Shown here piece by piece: positions 43,250-51,479 of a stretch of DNA of 64,000 nucleotides. Position numbers and translations under genes: made by a program. Within the stretch, counting starts at the first letter, position 1; each line of letters starts with the position of its first letter. This DNA comes from Streptomyces flavotricini. GTDB taxonomy: Bacteria > Actinomycetota > Actinomycetes > Streptomycetales > Streptomycetaceae. The notes beneath the pieces are model-generated. The model did no database searches and was not told where the DNA came from. It saw nothing but the letters and a program-made list of their open reading frames with translations. Where the stretch lies: positions 6,497,057-6,561,056 of the forward strand of contig NZ_JAINUL010000001.1 of the NCBI RefSeq assembly GCF_020639365.1, in the 5' to 3' direction.

Positions 43250-43263
43250 GGATGATCACATCC
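43250..43263. promoter_or_regulatory. Palindrome GGATG-N4-CATCC in the IclR/dehydrogenase spacer
   Basis: A second perfect dyad with 5-bp arms, 15 bases from the first and nearer the iclR-type gene. It may be a second regulator site. Confidence 0.4.
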
Positions 43264-43324
43264 GTTCCGGACTCTATTTCCGGGTCTTCCGCGTTGACAA
43301 GGGACAAGAGGGGCAAGAAGGCGA

Positions 43325-44203
43325 ATGACCACAGGTGAACCGGGCGGATCCGGCGCGGAAGCGGAAGGATCCGGGGGCGCGGGGGCGCCGGAGGCAGACG
43401 GTCCGGAGCCGGGGGCGGGGGGCCGGGGGGCGGAGGCCGGAGGTCCGGGGGCGTCGGCGGCCGTCAAATCGGCCGTCCGCACGGTGCTGTTGCTGGAGCA
43501 CTTCGCGGCGCGGCCCGGACTGCACAGCCTGGCCGACATCCAGCACGACCTCTCGCTGCCCAAGTCCAGCCTCTACATGCTGCTGCGCACGCTGGTGAAC
43601 CTGGGGTGGGTGGAGACCGACGCGACGGGCACGCGGTACGGCATCGGCGTACGGGCCCTGCTCGTCGGCAGCTCGTACATCGACGGGGACGAGGTCGTCG
43701 CCGCGGCCCGGCCCACCCTGGACCGGCTCTCCGACGACACCACCGAGACCATCCACCTGGCCCGGATGGACGGCACGAGCGTGGTCTACCTGGCCACCCG
43801 CCCCTCCCAGCACTACCTGCGGCCGTTCACGCGGGTCGGGCGGCGACTGCCCGTGCACTCGACCGCACTGGGCAAGGCGCTGCTGGCGACCCACTCCGAC
43901 GAGGAGGTGCGGGCGCTGCTGCCGCGGCGGCTGGAGGCGGTCACCGAGCACACGATCACCGACCGGGAACGGCTCGTCGAGGAGCTGGCGCTGGTCCGGG
44001 AGCAGGGCTACGCGGTGGACCGGGAGGAGAACACGCTCGGGCTGCGCTGCTTCGGGGTGGCGGTGCCGTACCGGACTCCGGCCCGGGACGCGGTGAGCTG
44101 CTCGGTGCCGGTGGCCCGGCTGACGGCCGACCACGAACTGCGGATCAAGTCGGCGCTGTTCGAGGCGCGGGACCGGCTGTCGGTGGCGACCCGGCGCATG
44201 TGA
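43325..44203 (+). CDS. IclR-family transcriptional regulator
   Basis: A 292-residue regulator. The first 48 residues are a Gly/Ala/Glu-rich low-complexity extension. The winged-helix domain is at about residues 49-112 (SLADIQHDLSLPKSSLYMLLRTLVNLGWV as the HTH). The effector-binding domain follows, with IHLARMDGTSVVYLA, RLPVHSTALGKALLA and the closing GLRCFGVAVPYR. It is divergent from the aldehyde dehydrogenase gene and most likely represses or activates it in response to an aldehyde precursor. Two hairpins follow its stop. Confidence 0.9.
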   Translation: MTTGEPGGSGAEAEGSGGAGAPEADGPEPGAGGRGAEAGGPGASAAVKSAVRTVLLLEHFAARPGLHSLADIQHDLSLPKSSLYMLLRTLVNLGWVETDATGTRYGIGVRALLVGSSYIDGDEVVAAARPTLDRLSDDTTETIHLARMDGTSVVYLATRPSQHYLRPFTRVGRRLPVHSTALGKALLATHSDEEVRALLPRRLEAVTEHTITDRERLVEELALVREQGYAVDREENTLGLRCFGVAVPYRTPARDAVSCSVPVARLTADHELRIKSALFEARDRLSVATRRM

Positions 44204-44222
44204 GGCGGTGGACGGGGAGGTT

Positions 44223-44262
44223 CCTCCCCCGGGCGGGGGAGGTGGTTCCCCCTGGCGGGGGA
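44223..44262 (+). terminator. Two tandem hairpins after the IclR-family gene
   Basis: CCTCCCCC-GGGC-GGGGGAGG (44223-44242) is followed directly by TCCCCC-TGGC-GGGGGA (44247-44262). Both are perfect stems with 4-nt loops, 20 bases after the stop codon. Together they form a double terminator or mRNA-stabilising element. Confidence 0.7.
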
Positions 44263-44296
44263 GGTGACGGGGCGGCGGACGCGGGAGCGTTGAGCC

Positions 44297-45295
44297 ATGA
44301 CCACACGAGCGGTGAACACGGACGAGACGGCGGGCACGGCCGCGGCGCAGTCGACGGGCGCCGGCCCGTGGGCCGGGCGCAGGATCCCGGGGGCGGCGGC
44401 TCTGGCCGCCACCGTGCCGTACCTGTGCCTCAAAGGCGCCTGGGTGGCGGGGAGCCGCATCGGGATACCGGACGGCAGCGTGCTGCTGGGACCCGGGATG
44501 TTCTTCAAGGTGGCGAACGCCGTCACGCTGGTCATGGACGCGGCCGTCATCGTGCTCGTGCTGGTGTTCACCCGGCCCTGGGGCAGACGAGTGCCCTCAT
44601 GGCTGCTGAACCTCCCGGTGTTCCTCGCCACCGGACTGCTCGTGCCGATCGTCGTCGCCTTCCCCGGCCAACTCCTCGTGAGGGCGGTGGGGCTCGGGCC
44701 GGACGCGGCCGCGCAGGCGGCCAAGGAGCCCTTCCTGGACCCCTGGGTGTTCAACGTCGTGTACGGCGGTTTCATCGTGCAGGCCATGGCCCTGGCCGCG
44801 CTGTTCGTCCCCTATGCGCGGGAGCGCTGGGGCGGCTTGTGGCAGGGCGTCCAGGGGGAGCGGCTCCCGTCGCCCACGGGGGTGGTGGCGGGAGCCGCGG
44901 CGGCGCTGGCCGCGGTCGTGGCTGCGGTGGAGTTCACCTGGGCCTTCGGAGGTACGGCCGGGCTCAGCGCCTCGCAGATAGCGCAGTTCAACCCCGAAAC
45001 GGGCGTGGTGTTCGCCACCTACGGGATGTGCACGCTGGTCGCCGGGGCGGGAGCCGCGAACCTGGCCCGGGGCGGGGCCCGGCCGGCCCGCTGGGCGCTG
45101 GCCGTCGCATGGACCGGGGCGGCGGCCGCGGCGAGTTGGGGGCTGTGGCTCCTGATCTCCTGCGCGGGCACCGTCGATCCCGCGAAGGCGGTCACCACCG
45201 AGATGGTCCTGACCTACGCTGGCCAAATGATCACCGGCCTGCTCGCCGCAGCAGTCCTGGTCCGGTTCCTCGCCTCGCGCCGCCGCACCGCGTGA
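44297..45295 (+). CDS. Multi-pass membrane protein of unknown function
   Basis: A 332-residue integral membrane protein with about eight hydrophobic helices, starting with a polar N-terminus of about 30 residues. Segments include PYLCLKGAWVAGSRIG, VTLVMDAAVIVLVLVF and the final QMITGLLAAAVLVRFLASRR. The family is not recognised and no transport or catalytic motif stands out. It is 92 bases upstream of a histidine kinase gene on the same strand; the kinase may sense a signal linked to this protein, but this is speculation. Confidence 0.78.
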   Translation: MTTRAVNTDETAGTAAAQSTGAGPWAGRRIPGAAALAATVPYLCLKGAWVAGSRIGIPDGSVLLGPGMFFKVANAVTLVMDAAVIVLVLVFTRPWGRRVPSWLLNLPVFLATGLLVPIVVAFPGQLLVRAVGLGPDAAAQAAKEPFLDPWVFNVVYGGFIVQAMALAALFVPYARERWGGLWQGVQGERLPSPTGVVAGAAAALAAVVAAVEFTWAFGGTAGLSASQIAQFNPETGVVFATYGMCTLVAGAGAANLARGGARPARWALAVAWTGAAAAASWGLWLLISCAGTVDPAKAVTTEMVLTYAGQMITGLLAAAVLVRFLASRRRTA

Positions 45296-45387
45296 CGGGG
45301 AGCGGCGCGAGAGGGAGAGGGTCGGTCGGCGGGGACGGCGGGCCGGGGCGGGCCGGGGCGGGGCGGGGGGATGCCGGGGGCGGTGGG

Positions 45388-46686
45388 ATGGGGACGGGGA
45401 TGCGGGCCGGCGTGGGCTTGGTGCTGGGGGCGCGGGCCCGGCTGCGCTGGGTGCACCTGGTCCTCGGCGGGGCCCTGTTGATGCCGTACTTCTTCCTCGC
45501 CCAGGTGGTGGTCGGGGTGTGGGCCGGCCGGGGCGGCTTCCTCAGCTCCACCCCGCTGACCTTCGCCTCGTACGGGCTGTCCCTGCCGCTGGTCGCCGCG
45601 ACCGCCGTGTTCGGGCTGGTCCGGCCGCTGTCGGCCGGCGCCGTACGGGCCCTGTGCGGGGTGCCGGGCGAGCGGCTGGCCGCCGGGCCGGCCAGGTCCT
45701 GGGCGGCGCGGGGCCGGACCTCGGCCTGGTGGACCCTGCACCTGGGGGTCGGCGCGCTGGTGAGCGGGATCAGCCTCGCGGTGCCGCCCATGGCGGTGGT
45801 GCTGATCGCTCTGCCGTTCGTGAGCGGGCTGCGGGCCGCCGAGCTGGGGCTGGGCTGGTTCAGCACGGACGCCGCGCCGTACGTCGCCCCGCTGCTCGGG
45901 ATCGGGCTGCTGGTCGGGCTGGTCCTGTGCGCCGCCGGGGCCGGGGAGCTGCTGGCCCGGACGGCACCCGTACTGCTCGGGCCGACGGCGGCGGACCGGC
46001 TGGCCGCGGCCGAGGAGCGGGCCGCCGACCTGGCCGTGCGCAACCGGCTCGCCCGGGAGCTGCACGACGCGGTCGGGCACGCCCTGAGCGCCGTCACCCT
46101 CCAGGCGGTCGCCGCCCGGCGGGTGCTCGACAGCGATCCCGCGTTCGTACGGGAGGCACTGGCGGCGATCGAGGACACCACCCGGCGGACGGTGGGCGAG
46201 CTCGACACCGTGCTCGGCCTGCTGCGGGACGGGGACCCGGCGCGGCCCGAGGCCGCTCCCGCCCCGACCCTCGCCGCCGACCTCGAGGGACTGCTGGCCC
46301 GCACCCGGGCCGCCGGGACGGCCGTCACCGCCCACCAGCACCCCGGACCGGCCGGGAACTGGGAGCAGCTCCCGGCGATCGCCTCCCGCGAGGCGTACCG
46401 GATCGTCCAGGAGGGCCTGAGCAACGCGCTGCGCCACGGCACGGGCCCCGTCGAGCTGCGGATCGCCGTACGGGGCACGCACGACGGAACCCTTCGTGAA
46501 CTGGAGATCACCATGACCAATCCGCCGGATCCCGCGGAGAGGCCGCAGCCCCGTACGACCGGGGGCCGCGGGCTGCACGGCGCCGCCGAGCGGGCCACGC
46601 TGCTCGGCGGCCGCCTCGAAGCCGGGCCGCACGGGGGGCTGTGGCGGCTGCGGGCCCTCCTGCCGCTCGGCGGGGCCGCGCGATGA
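45388..46686 (+). CDS. Two-component sensor histidine kinase, HisKA_3 (NarL-partner) type
   Basis: A 432-residue membrane sensor kinase with about five hydrophobic helices in the first 190 residues and no large extracellular domain. The phospho-acceptor is H226 in RLARELHDAVGHALSAV, the HisKA_3 box. The ATP-binding domain has the N-box AYRIVQEGLSNALRHG and the G-box GGRGLHGAAERATLLGG. The ATG at 45388 (or 45400) is preceded by a long G-rich tract. Its stop overlaps the response-regulator start (ATGA), so they are a cognate pair. Confidence 0.9.
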   Translation: MGTGMRAGVGLVLGARARLRWVHLVLGGALLMPYFFLAQVVVGVWAGRGGFLSSTPLTFASYGLSLPLVAATAVFGLVRPLSAGAVRALCGVPGERLAAGPARSWAARGRTSAWWTLHLGVGALVSGISLAVPPMAVVLIALPFVSGLRAAELGLGWFSTDAAPYVAPLLGIGLLVGLVLCAAGAGELLARTAPVLLGPTAADRLAAAEERAADLAVRNRLARELHDAVGHALSAVTLQAVAARRVLDSDPAFVREALAAIEDTTRRTVGELDTVLGLLRDGDPARPEAAPAPTLAADLEGLLARTRAAGTAVTAHQHPGPAGNWEQLPAIASREAYRIVQEGLSNALRHGTGPVELRIAVRGTHDGTLRELEITMTNPPDPAERPQPRTTGGRGLHGAAERATLLGGRLEAGPHGGLWRLRALLPLGGAAR

Positions 46687-47354
46687 CCTCCCAGGACCCG
46701 CCGCCGCTGCGCATCGTGCTCGCCGACGACGAGCGGATGGTCCGCACCGCCCTGCGGGTCATCCTCGAAGCGGAACCCGATCTGGAGGTCGTCGGCGAGG
46801 CGGCCGGCGGCGCCGAGGCCGTCCCGCTGGTCCGCTCCCTGGCTCCCGACGTGGTGCTGATGGACGTCCGGATGCCCGGGATCGACGGCATCCGGGCCAC
46901 CGAGCAGATCATCGCCACGATGGCCGAGCCGCCCCGGATCGTGGTCGTCACCACCTTCGAGAACGACGCCTACGTCTACGACGCGCTGCGCGCGGGCGCC
47001 AGCGGGTTCCTCCTGAAGCGGGCCCGTCCCGATGAGCTGATCGGCGCGGTCCGCCTCGTCGCCCGCGGCGACAGCCTGCTCTTCCCGGCAGCCGTCCGCG
47101 CCCTGGCCTGGTCGCACGCGCCCCGCGGCCGGGGCCCCGCCGCCCCCTGGGTCGCACGGCTCACCGAGCGGGAGGCCGACGTGCTGCGCCTGATGGCCAC
47201 CGGGCTGTCCAACCACGAGATGAGCGGGCGCCTCGGCGTCGGTCCCCAGACGGTCAAGACCCACGTCGCCGCGGTCCTCTCCAAGACCGGGTCCCGCGAC
47301 CGCACCCAGGCGGTGATCGCGGCCTACGAGGGCGGCTTCATGAAGAAAGACTGA
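46683..47354 (+). CDS. Two-component response regulator, NarL/FixJ family
   Basis: A 223-residue response regulator. The receiver domain covers residues 10-125 with the phosphorylation site D61 in LMDVRMPGIDG, the acidic pair DD at 15-16 and K107 region SGFLLKRARPDELI. The LuxR-type DNA-binding domain is at about 157-215 (LTEREADVLRLMATGLSNHEM, then VKTHVAAVLSKTG). It starts inside the kinase stop codon. A class B penicillin-binding protein gene follows after 62 bases and could be its target or merely a neighbour. Confidence 0.93.
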   Translation: MTSQDPPPLRIVLADDERMVRTALRVILEAEPDLEVVGEAAGGAEAVPLVRSLAPDVVLMDVRMPGIDGIRATEQIIATMAEPPRIVVVTTFENDAYVYDALRAGASGFLLKRARPDELIGAVRLVARGDSLLFPAAVRALAWSHAPRGRGPAAPWVARLTEREADVLRLMATGLSNHEMSGRLGVGPQTVKTHVAAVLSKTGSRDRTQAVIAAYEGGFMKKD

Positions 47355-47416
47355 GAACCCCGCCACAATCGGGGCAGAGCGGAACGCCTGAGGGCCTTGG
47401 CGCGTCCTTCTGGGGG

Positions 47417-48865
47417 ATGAACAAAACGATCAGGCGTGCGTCGGTCTTCTGTCTGCTCCTGGTGCTGGCCCTTCTGGTGCGGGTCACCTGGGTGCAGGCC
47501 TACCAAGGCCAGGCCCTCGCAGACAACGAGAACAACCGGCGGAACCTCATCGGGCAGTACGAGAACCCGCTGGGCAACATCATCGTGGGCGGGGAGGCGA
47601 TCACCGGCTCGGTGAAGACGGACGGAAAGGACTTCGGCTACAAGCGCACGTACGTCGACGGCCCGCTCTACGCGCCGCTCACCGGCTACAGCTCCCAGGC
47701 CTTCGGCACGAGCATGCTGGAGGGCGTCTACAAGAAGATCCTCAACGGGTCCGACGACCGGCTCAAGACGGTGATGGACATGCTCACCAACAAGCGGGCC
47801 TCGCCGGGCAACGTGCTGACCACCGTCGACAAGGACGTCCAGCAGGCCGCGTACGACGCGCTGCAGGGCAAGCAGGGTGCCGCCGTCGCCATCGACCCGG
47901 CGACCGGCGAGATCCTCGCCATCGTGAACAACCCCTCCTTCGATCCGGGCAGCATCGCCGGCGCCAACGACAAGGCGGCCTGGGAGAAGCTGATCGAGGA
48001 CAAGGGCAAGGCCCTGGAGAACGTGGCCCTGCGCAAGCCGCAGGCGCCGGGCTCCACCTTCAAGCTGGTCACCCTCGCGGCGGCGATCGAGAACGGGCTG
48101 GTCACCAACATCGACACGCCGACCGGCACCCCGGACCCGTACACGATCCCCGGGACCCGGACCCTGCTGCCCAGCGAGGCGGGCTCCGCGGCCTGCAACA
48201 ACGTCTCGCCGCGCACCGCCCTGCGGCTGTCCTGCAACAACGTCTTCGCGGAGCTGGCGCACCAGCTCGGCCAGGACAAGATGCGGGCGATGGCCGAGAA
48301 GCTCGGCTTCAACACCGAGGCCGCGACACCCGTCACCGCCCGGCCGGCGAGCAAGTACCCGACGAACAAGATGTCCGTCGACCAGGTCGCGCAGACGGGT
48401 ATCGGCCAGTTCGACGTGCAGGCCACCCCGCTCCAGATGGCGATGGTGACCGCCGCGATCGAGAACGGCGGCAAGCTCGTCGCCCCGCACTCGGTCTCCG
48501 AGGTCACCGACGCGAACGGCAACGTGCTGGAGAGCTTCAAGAACCCGAAGTCCGAGCAGGTCATGAAGGCCAAGACCGCGTCGATGCTCCAGGACGCCAT
48601 GCGGACGGTCGCCACCGAGGGCGGCGGCAAGCCCGCGCAGGTGGCCGGCGCCGAGGTGGGCGGCAAGACCGGCACCGCCCAGCGCGGCGTGAACAACAGC
48701 CTGCCGCCGCTCGCCTGGTTCACCTCGTACGGCAAGCTCGGGGGCAAGCAGATCGCGGTTGCCATCGTGATCGAGAACTCGGACACCGACCGCTCCGAGA
48801 TCGGAGGCGGCAAGCTGGCCGCCCCCATCGCCCAGAAGATGATGGCGGCGTGGCTGAAGAAGTAG
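47417..48865 (+). CDS. Class B penicillin-binding protein (PbpA/PBP2 type transpeptidase)
   Basis: A 482-residue peptidoglycan D,D-transpeptidase anchored by one N-terminal helix (residues 8-25). The catalytic motifs are S213-x-x-K216 in PGSTFKLV, S272-C-N in LRLSCNNVF, and K417-T-G in VGGKTGTAQ. The dimerisation region before them (GNIIVGGEAITGSV) resembles mycobacterial PbpA. A GGGGG run touches the ATG at 47417, leaving almost no spacing, so the ribosome site is unusual. A weak 5-bp hairpin lies between it and the response regulator gene, so read-through from the two-component operon is possible. A terminator follows. Confidence 0.93.
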   Translation: MNKTIRRASVFCLLLVLALLVRVTWVQAYQGQALADNENNRRNLIGQYENPLGNIIVGGEAITGSVKTDGKDFGYKRTYVDGPLYAPLTGYSSQAFGTSMLEGVYKKILNGSDDRLKTVMDMLTNKRASPGNVLTTVDKDVQQAAYDALQGKQGAAVAIDPATGEILAIVNNPSFDPGSIAGANDKAAWEKLIEDKGKALENVALRKPQAPGSTFKLVTLAAAIENGLVTNIDTPTGTPDPYTIPGTRTLLPSEAGSAACNNVSPRTALRLSCNNVFAELAHQLGQDKMRAMAEKLGFNTEAATPVTARPASKYPTNKMSVDQVAQTGIGQFDVQATPLQMAMVTAAIENGGKLVAPHSVSEVTDANGNVLESFKNPKSEQVMKAKTASMLQDAMRTVATEGGGKPAQVAGAEVGGKTGTAQRGVNNSLPPLAWFTSYGKLGGKQIAVAIVIENSDTDRSEIGGGKLAAPIAQKMMAAWLKK

Positions 48866-48884
48866 CCGCGCCACTCGCTCCACC

Positions 48885-48917
48885 ACGCGCCGGGAACCGA
48901 CATGGCTCCCGGCGCGT
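48885..48917 (+). terminator. Terminator after the penicillin-binding protein gene
   Basis: An 11-bp perfect stem (48885-48895 with 48907-48917) with an 11-nt loop, followed by TTCCTTTCCC. It starts 19 bases after the stop and ends 10 bases before the next start codon. Confidence 0.8.
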
Positions 48918-48927
48918 TTCCTTTCCC

Positions 48928-49437
48928 ATGATCAGAACCGCACACCCCGCAGATCTCGACGCCATAGCCGCCCTGCACGCCCGGGCCCGGGCCACCTACT
49001 ACCGCGGCCGCATCCCCGAGGACGCGTACGCCGGCGAAGCCGAACTCGCGCGGACCCGCGAGGGGTGGTCGCTGGCGGTGGCCCGGGCCGCCGACGAGGG
49101 CGGGGTGCTGTGCGCGGAGCAGGACGGGGAGCTCCGGGGGGTCGCCGCGTTCCGGACCACGGACGGCGAGACGACGCTCACCCAGCTGCACGTGGATCCG
49201 GTCCACTGGCGCCGGGGCACCGGGGCCGCCCTGCACGCCGCCTGCGTCGACGCGTGGCGCCGGGCCGGCGTCGGCCGGGTCCGCCTGGAGGTCTACGAAC
49301 ACAACCTCCGCGCCCAGGCCTTCTACGCCCGGCAGGGCTGGCACCGGGATCCGGCCGACGCGGAGCGGTCCGGCTCGCACCTCACGCTGTGGCTCAGCAT
49401 CGGGTCCGGGGAATGCGACGCCCCGACAGGTGGTTGA
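48928..49437 (+). CDS. GNAT-family N-acetyltransferase
   Basis: A 169-residue acetyltransferase that begins MIRTAHPADLDAIAALHARA. The acetyl-CoA motif is LHVDPVHWRRGTGAALH, followed by LEVYEHNLRAQAFYARQGW. The substrate is unknown. It starts just after the penicillin-binding protein terminator and is followed after 42 bases by the DsbA-family gene; the two probably form one transcript. No strong ribosome site precedes the ATG at 48928, only the T/C-rich end of the terminator. Confidence 0.88.
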   Translation: MIRTAHPADLDAIAALHARARATYYRGRIPEDAYAGEAELARTREGWSLAVARAADEGGVLCAEQDGELRGVAAFRTTDGETTLTQLHVDPVHWRRGTGAALHAACVDAWRRAGVGRVRLEVYEHNLRAQAFYARQGWHRDPADAERSGSHLTLWLSIGSGECDAPTGG

Positions 49438-49479
49438 AGCCGAAACCGTCCCATCCCGGAACAAGGAGAGAAAAGGATC

Positions 49480-50184
49480 ATGCGCGTCGAGATCTGGAGC
49501 GACATCGCCTGCCCCTGGTGCTACATAGGCAAGGCCCGGTTCACCAAGGGGCTGGCCGCGTTCGCGCACCGCGACGAGGTCGAGGTCGTCTTCCGGTCCT
49601 TCGAGCTCGACCCGAACAGCCCCAAGGGCACGGTGGCGCCGGTCCTGGAGATGCTCGCCAAGAAGTACGGGCGCACCCTCGAGGAGGCGCGCGGCATGGA
49701 GGAGCACGTCGCCGCGAGCGCACGGGCCGAGGGGCTGACGTACCGTACCGACGGGCGTGACCACGGGAACACCTTCGACATCCACCGCCTGCTGCACCTG
49801 GCCGCCGCCCGCGGCCGCCAGGAGGAGCTGCTCGACCTCGCCTACCGCGCGAACTTCGCGCAGGAGCGGTCGGTGTTCGACGCCGAGGTGCTGGTTGCCC
49901 TCGCCGTCGAGGCGGGCCTGGACGAGGCGGAGGCCCGTACGGTCCTCGCGGACGAGACGGCCTACGCCGCCGAGGTGCGGGCGGACGAGCGCGAGGCGGC
50001 GGAACTCGGCGCCAACGCCGTGCCGTTCTTCGTCCTGGACCGCCGCTACGGGATCTCCGGCGGCCAGCCCGCCGAGGTCTTCACCCAGGCCCTGGAACAG
50101 GCCTGGGCCGGCCGCGCGGTCTCCGAGCCCGCCGCGGCCGACGCGTGCGACCCGGCCGGCGCCTGTCCGGCCCCGCGGGCCTGA
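49480..50184 (+). CDS. DsbA-family protein, FrnE-like disulfide oxidoreductase
   Basis: A 234-residue cytosolic thioredoxin-fold protein. The redox motif CPWC is at residues 11-14 in SDIACPWCYIGK, and the helical insertion and cis-proline region NAVPFFVLDRRYGISGGQP are those of FrnE-like DsbA proteins. A C-terminal tail has two further cysteines (DACDPAGACP), which may make an extra disulfide or metal site. There is no signal peptide, so it acts in the cytosol, probably in oxidative-stress protection or polyketide-related chemistry; the substrate is unknown. AAGGAG precedes the ATG at 49480. Confidence 0.9.
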   Translation: MRVEIWSDIACPWCYIGKARFTKGLAAFAHRDEVEVVFRSFELDPNSPKGTVAPVLEMLAKKYGRTLEEARGMEEHVAASARAEGLTYRTDGRDHGNTFDIHRLLHLAAARGRQEELLDLAYRANFAQERSVFDAEVLVALAVEAGLDEAEARTVLADETAYAAEVRADEREAAELGANAVPFFVLDRRYGISGGQPAEVFTQALEQAWAGRAVSEPAAADACDPAGACPAPRA

Positions 50185-50321
50185 CGAGGCCGGCCCTGAC
50201 CAGGTCCCGGCCTTGACCAGGTCCCGGCTCTGAGGCGGCTCGGGCTCTGACGCGGCCCCGGCCCGCCCCCGGCCCTGACGGGCACCCGCCCCCAACCCTG
50301 ACGGGCACCCGCCCCCGACCG
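50182..50321. repeat. Degenerate tandem repeats beginning with TGA
   Basis: Starting in the DsbA-family stop codon are a 15-bp unit, four 17-bp units of which two share TGACCAGGTCCCGGC, an 11-base spacer, and two 23-bp units sharing TGACGGGCACCCGCCCCC. Every unit starts with TGA. It is a minisatellite-like array filling most of the gap to the convergent aminotransferase gene. Confidence 0.8.
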
Positions 50322-50323
50322 GG

Positions 50324-50348
50324 CCGCCCGAGGCTTCGGCCCGGGCGG
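50324..50348. terminator. Hairpin between convergent genes
   Basis: CCGCCCG (50324-50330) pairs with CGGGCGG (50342-50348) just before the stop of the minus-strand aminotransferase. It probably ends transcription from that side and perhaps from both. Confidence 0.5.
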
Positions 50349-50353
50349 TCCGG

Positions 50354-51421
50354 TCAGTGCACGGTTTCCGACCAGGCGGCTTCCGCGGCCGCCACGGCGC
50401 CGGCCGGATCCGTCCCCAGGGCCGAGGCCAGCGCCGTCAGGGACGTGAGGACCGCTTCCGGGGACGCCGCCCGGCCGTAGTGGTTGACGCGGACCATCTC
50501 ACCGGCCGCCGACACGGGGGCCGCGGGGGAGGCGGCCAGGGCCTTGGACGCCACCGCCGTGGCCTGCGGCACGCGGAGCGTGGTGGCCACCGGGGCCGCC
50601 TCCTCGGGGCGGATGACGTACGGGGCGATGCCCAGGGCCTGCGCGCCGGCGCGGGTCGCCGCCGCGGCGGCGCGGTGGCGGGTCATCACCGTCGACAGGC
50701 CCTCGGCCGCGATCCGGTCCAGGCAGGCCTCCAGCGCCAGCATCTCCAGCTGCGCCGGGGCGTGCGGCAGCGCCGTGCGGCCCGCGTCGATCCAGCGCTC
50801 CTTCCAGTCCAGGAGGGAGAGGTACGAGCGGCGCGGGGCGGCCGGGTTCTCCGCGAAGCGGGCCCACGCGCGGTCCGACACCGACACCGCCGAGACCCCC
50901 GCCGGGCCGCCCATCGCCTTCTGGGCGCCGATCACGCACAGGTCCACGCCCCAGGCGTCCGGCAGCAGCGGCTCCGCGCCCACCGACGCCACCGCGTCCA
51001 GCATGAACAGCGCCCCGTGGGCCCGGACGACCTCGCCGATCTCCGCCACCGGGTTGGTGTTCCCGGTCGCCGCCTCCGCGTGGACCAGCGAGACGAAGTC
51101 GATCCGCGGGTGCTCGGCCAGCGCCCGGTCCACCTGCTCTGCCGTCACGGCCGTGTCGAACGGCACCGCCAGGTCCACCACGCCCGCCCCGCAGTCGCGC
51201 AGCCAGTTGCCGAAGGTGGTCCCGTACGGTCCGGTCACCACGTTCAGCGCCGTCGAACCGGGCCGCGCCCCCGAGCGGATGCACCCCTCCAGCGGCAGCA
51301 GCGCCTCCCCCTGCGTGATCACCACGTCCTGCCGGGTGGAGAGGAGGTCCGCGACCCCCTGCTCGATCGACGCGAAGTGTTCCGCCGCGAGCGGCGGGAG
51401 GTCCAGCAGGGGGTGGGTCAC
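50354..51421 (-). CDS. Class V aminotransferase (alanine-glyoxylate/serine-pyruvate type)
   Basis: A 355-residue PLP enzyme of the alanine-glyoxylate aminotransferase family. The PLP lysine is in VIGAQKAMGGPAGVSAV and the cofactor Asp in ALFMLDAVASVGAEPL. The N-terminus lacks the usual first 20-30 residues (no TPGPTPV), starting directly at THPLLDLPPLAAEHF, yet the catalytic core is intact. The start is GTG at 51421, 78 bases from the divergent amidohydrolase ATG. The two may act in one pathway, for example degradation of an amino-containing small molecule, but nothing proves it. Confidence 0.85.
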   Translation of the reverse strand: MTHPLLDLPPLAAEHFASIEQGVADLLSTRQDVVITQGEALLPLEGCIRSGARPGSTALNVVTGPYGTTFGNWLRDCGAGVVDLAVPFDTAVTAEQVDRALAEHPRIDFVSLVHAEAATGNTNPVAEIGEVVRAHGALFMLDAVASVGAEPLLPDAWGVDLCVIGAQKAMGGPAGVSAVSVSDRAWARFAENPAAPRRSYLSLLDWKERWIDAGRTALPHAPAQLEMLALEACLDRIAAEGLSTVMTRHRAAAAATRAGAQALGIAPYVIRPEEAAPVATTLRVPQATAVASKALAASPAAPVSAAGEMVRVNHYGRAASPEAVLTSLTALASALGTDPAGAVAAAEAAWSETVH

Positions 51422-51479
51422 GGTGGTGCTCTCTCTTCGTCCGCTGCGTCCGGGGTCTACCCGCACGAGCGTACCGAGA

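Noticed and set aside
43606..45387. Apparent long N-terminal extension of the histidine kinase
   Set aside because: The upstream frame overlaps the IclR regulator and the membrane protein genes and is low-complexity; the real kinase starts at about 45388.
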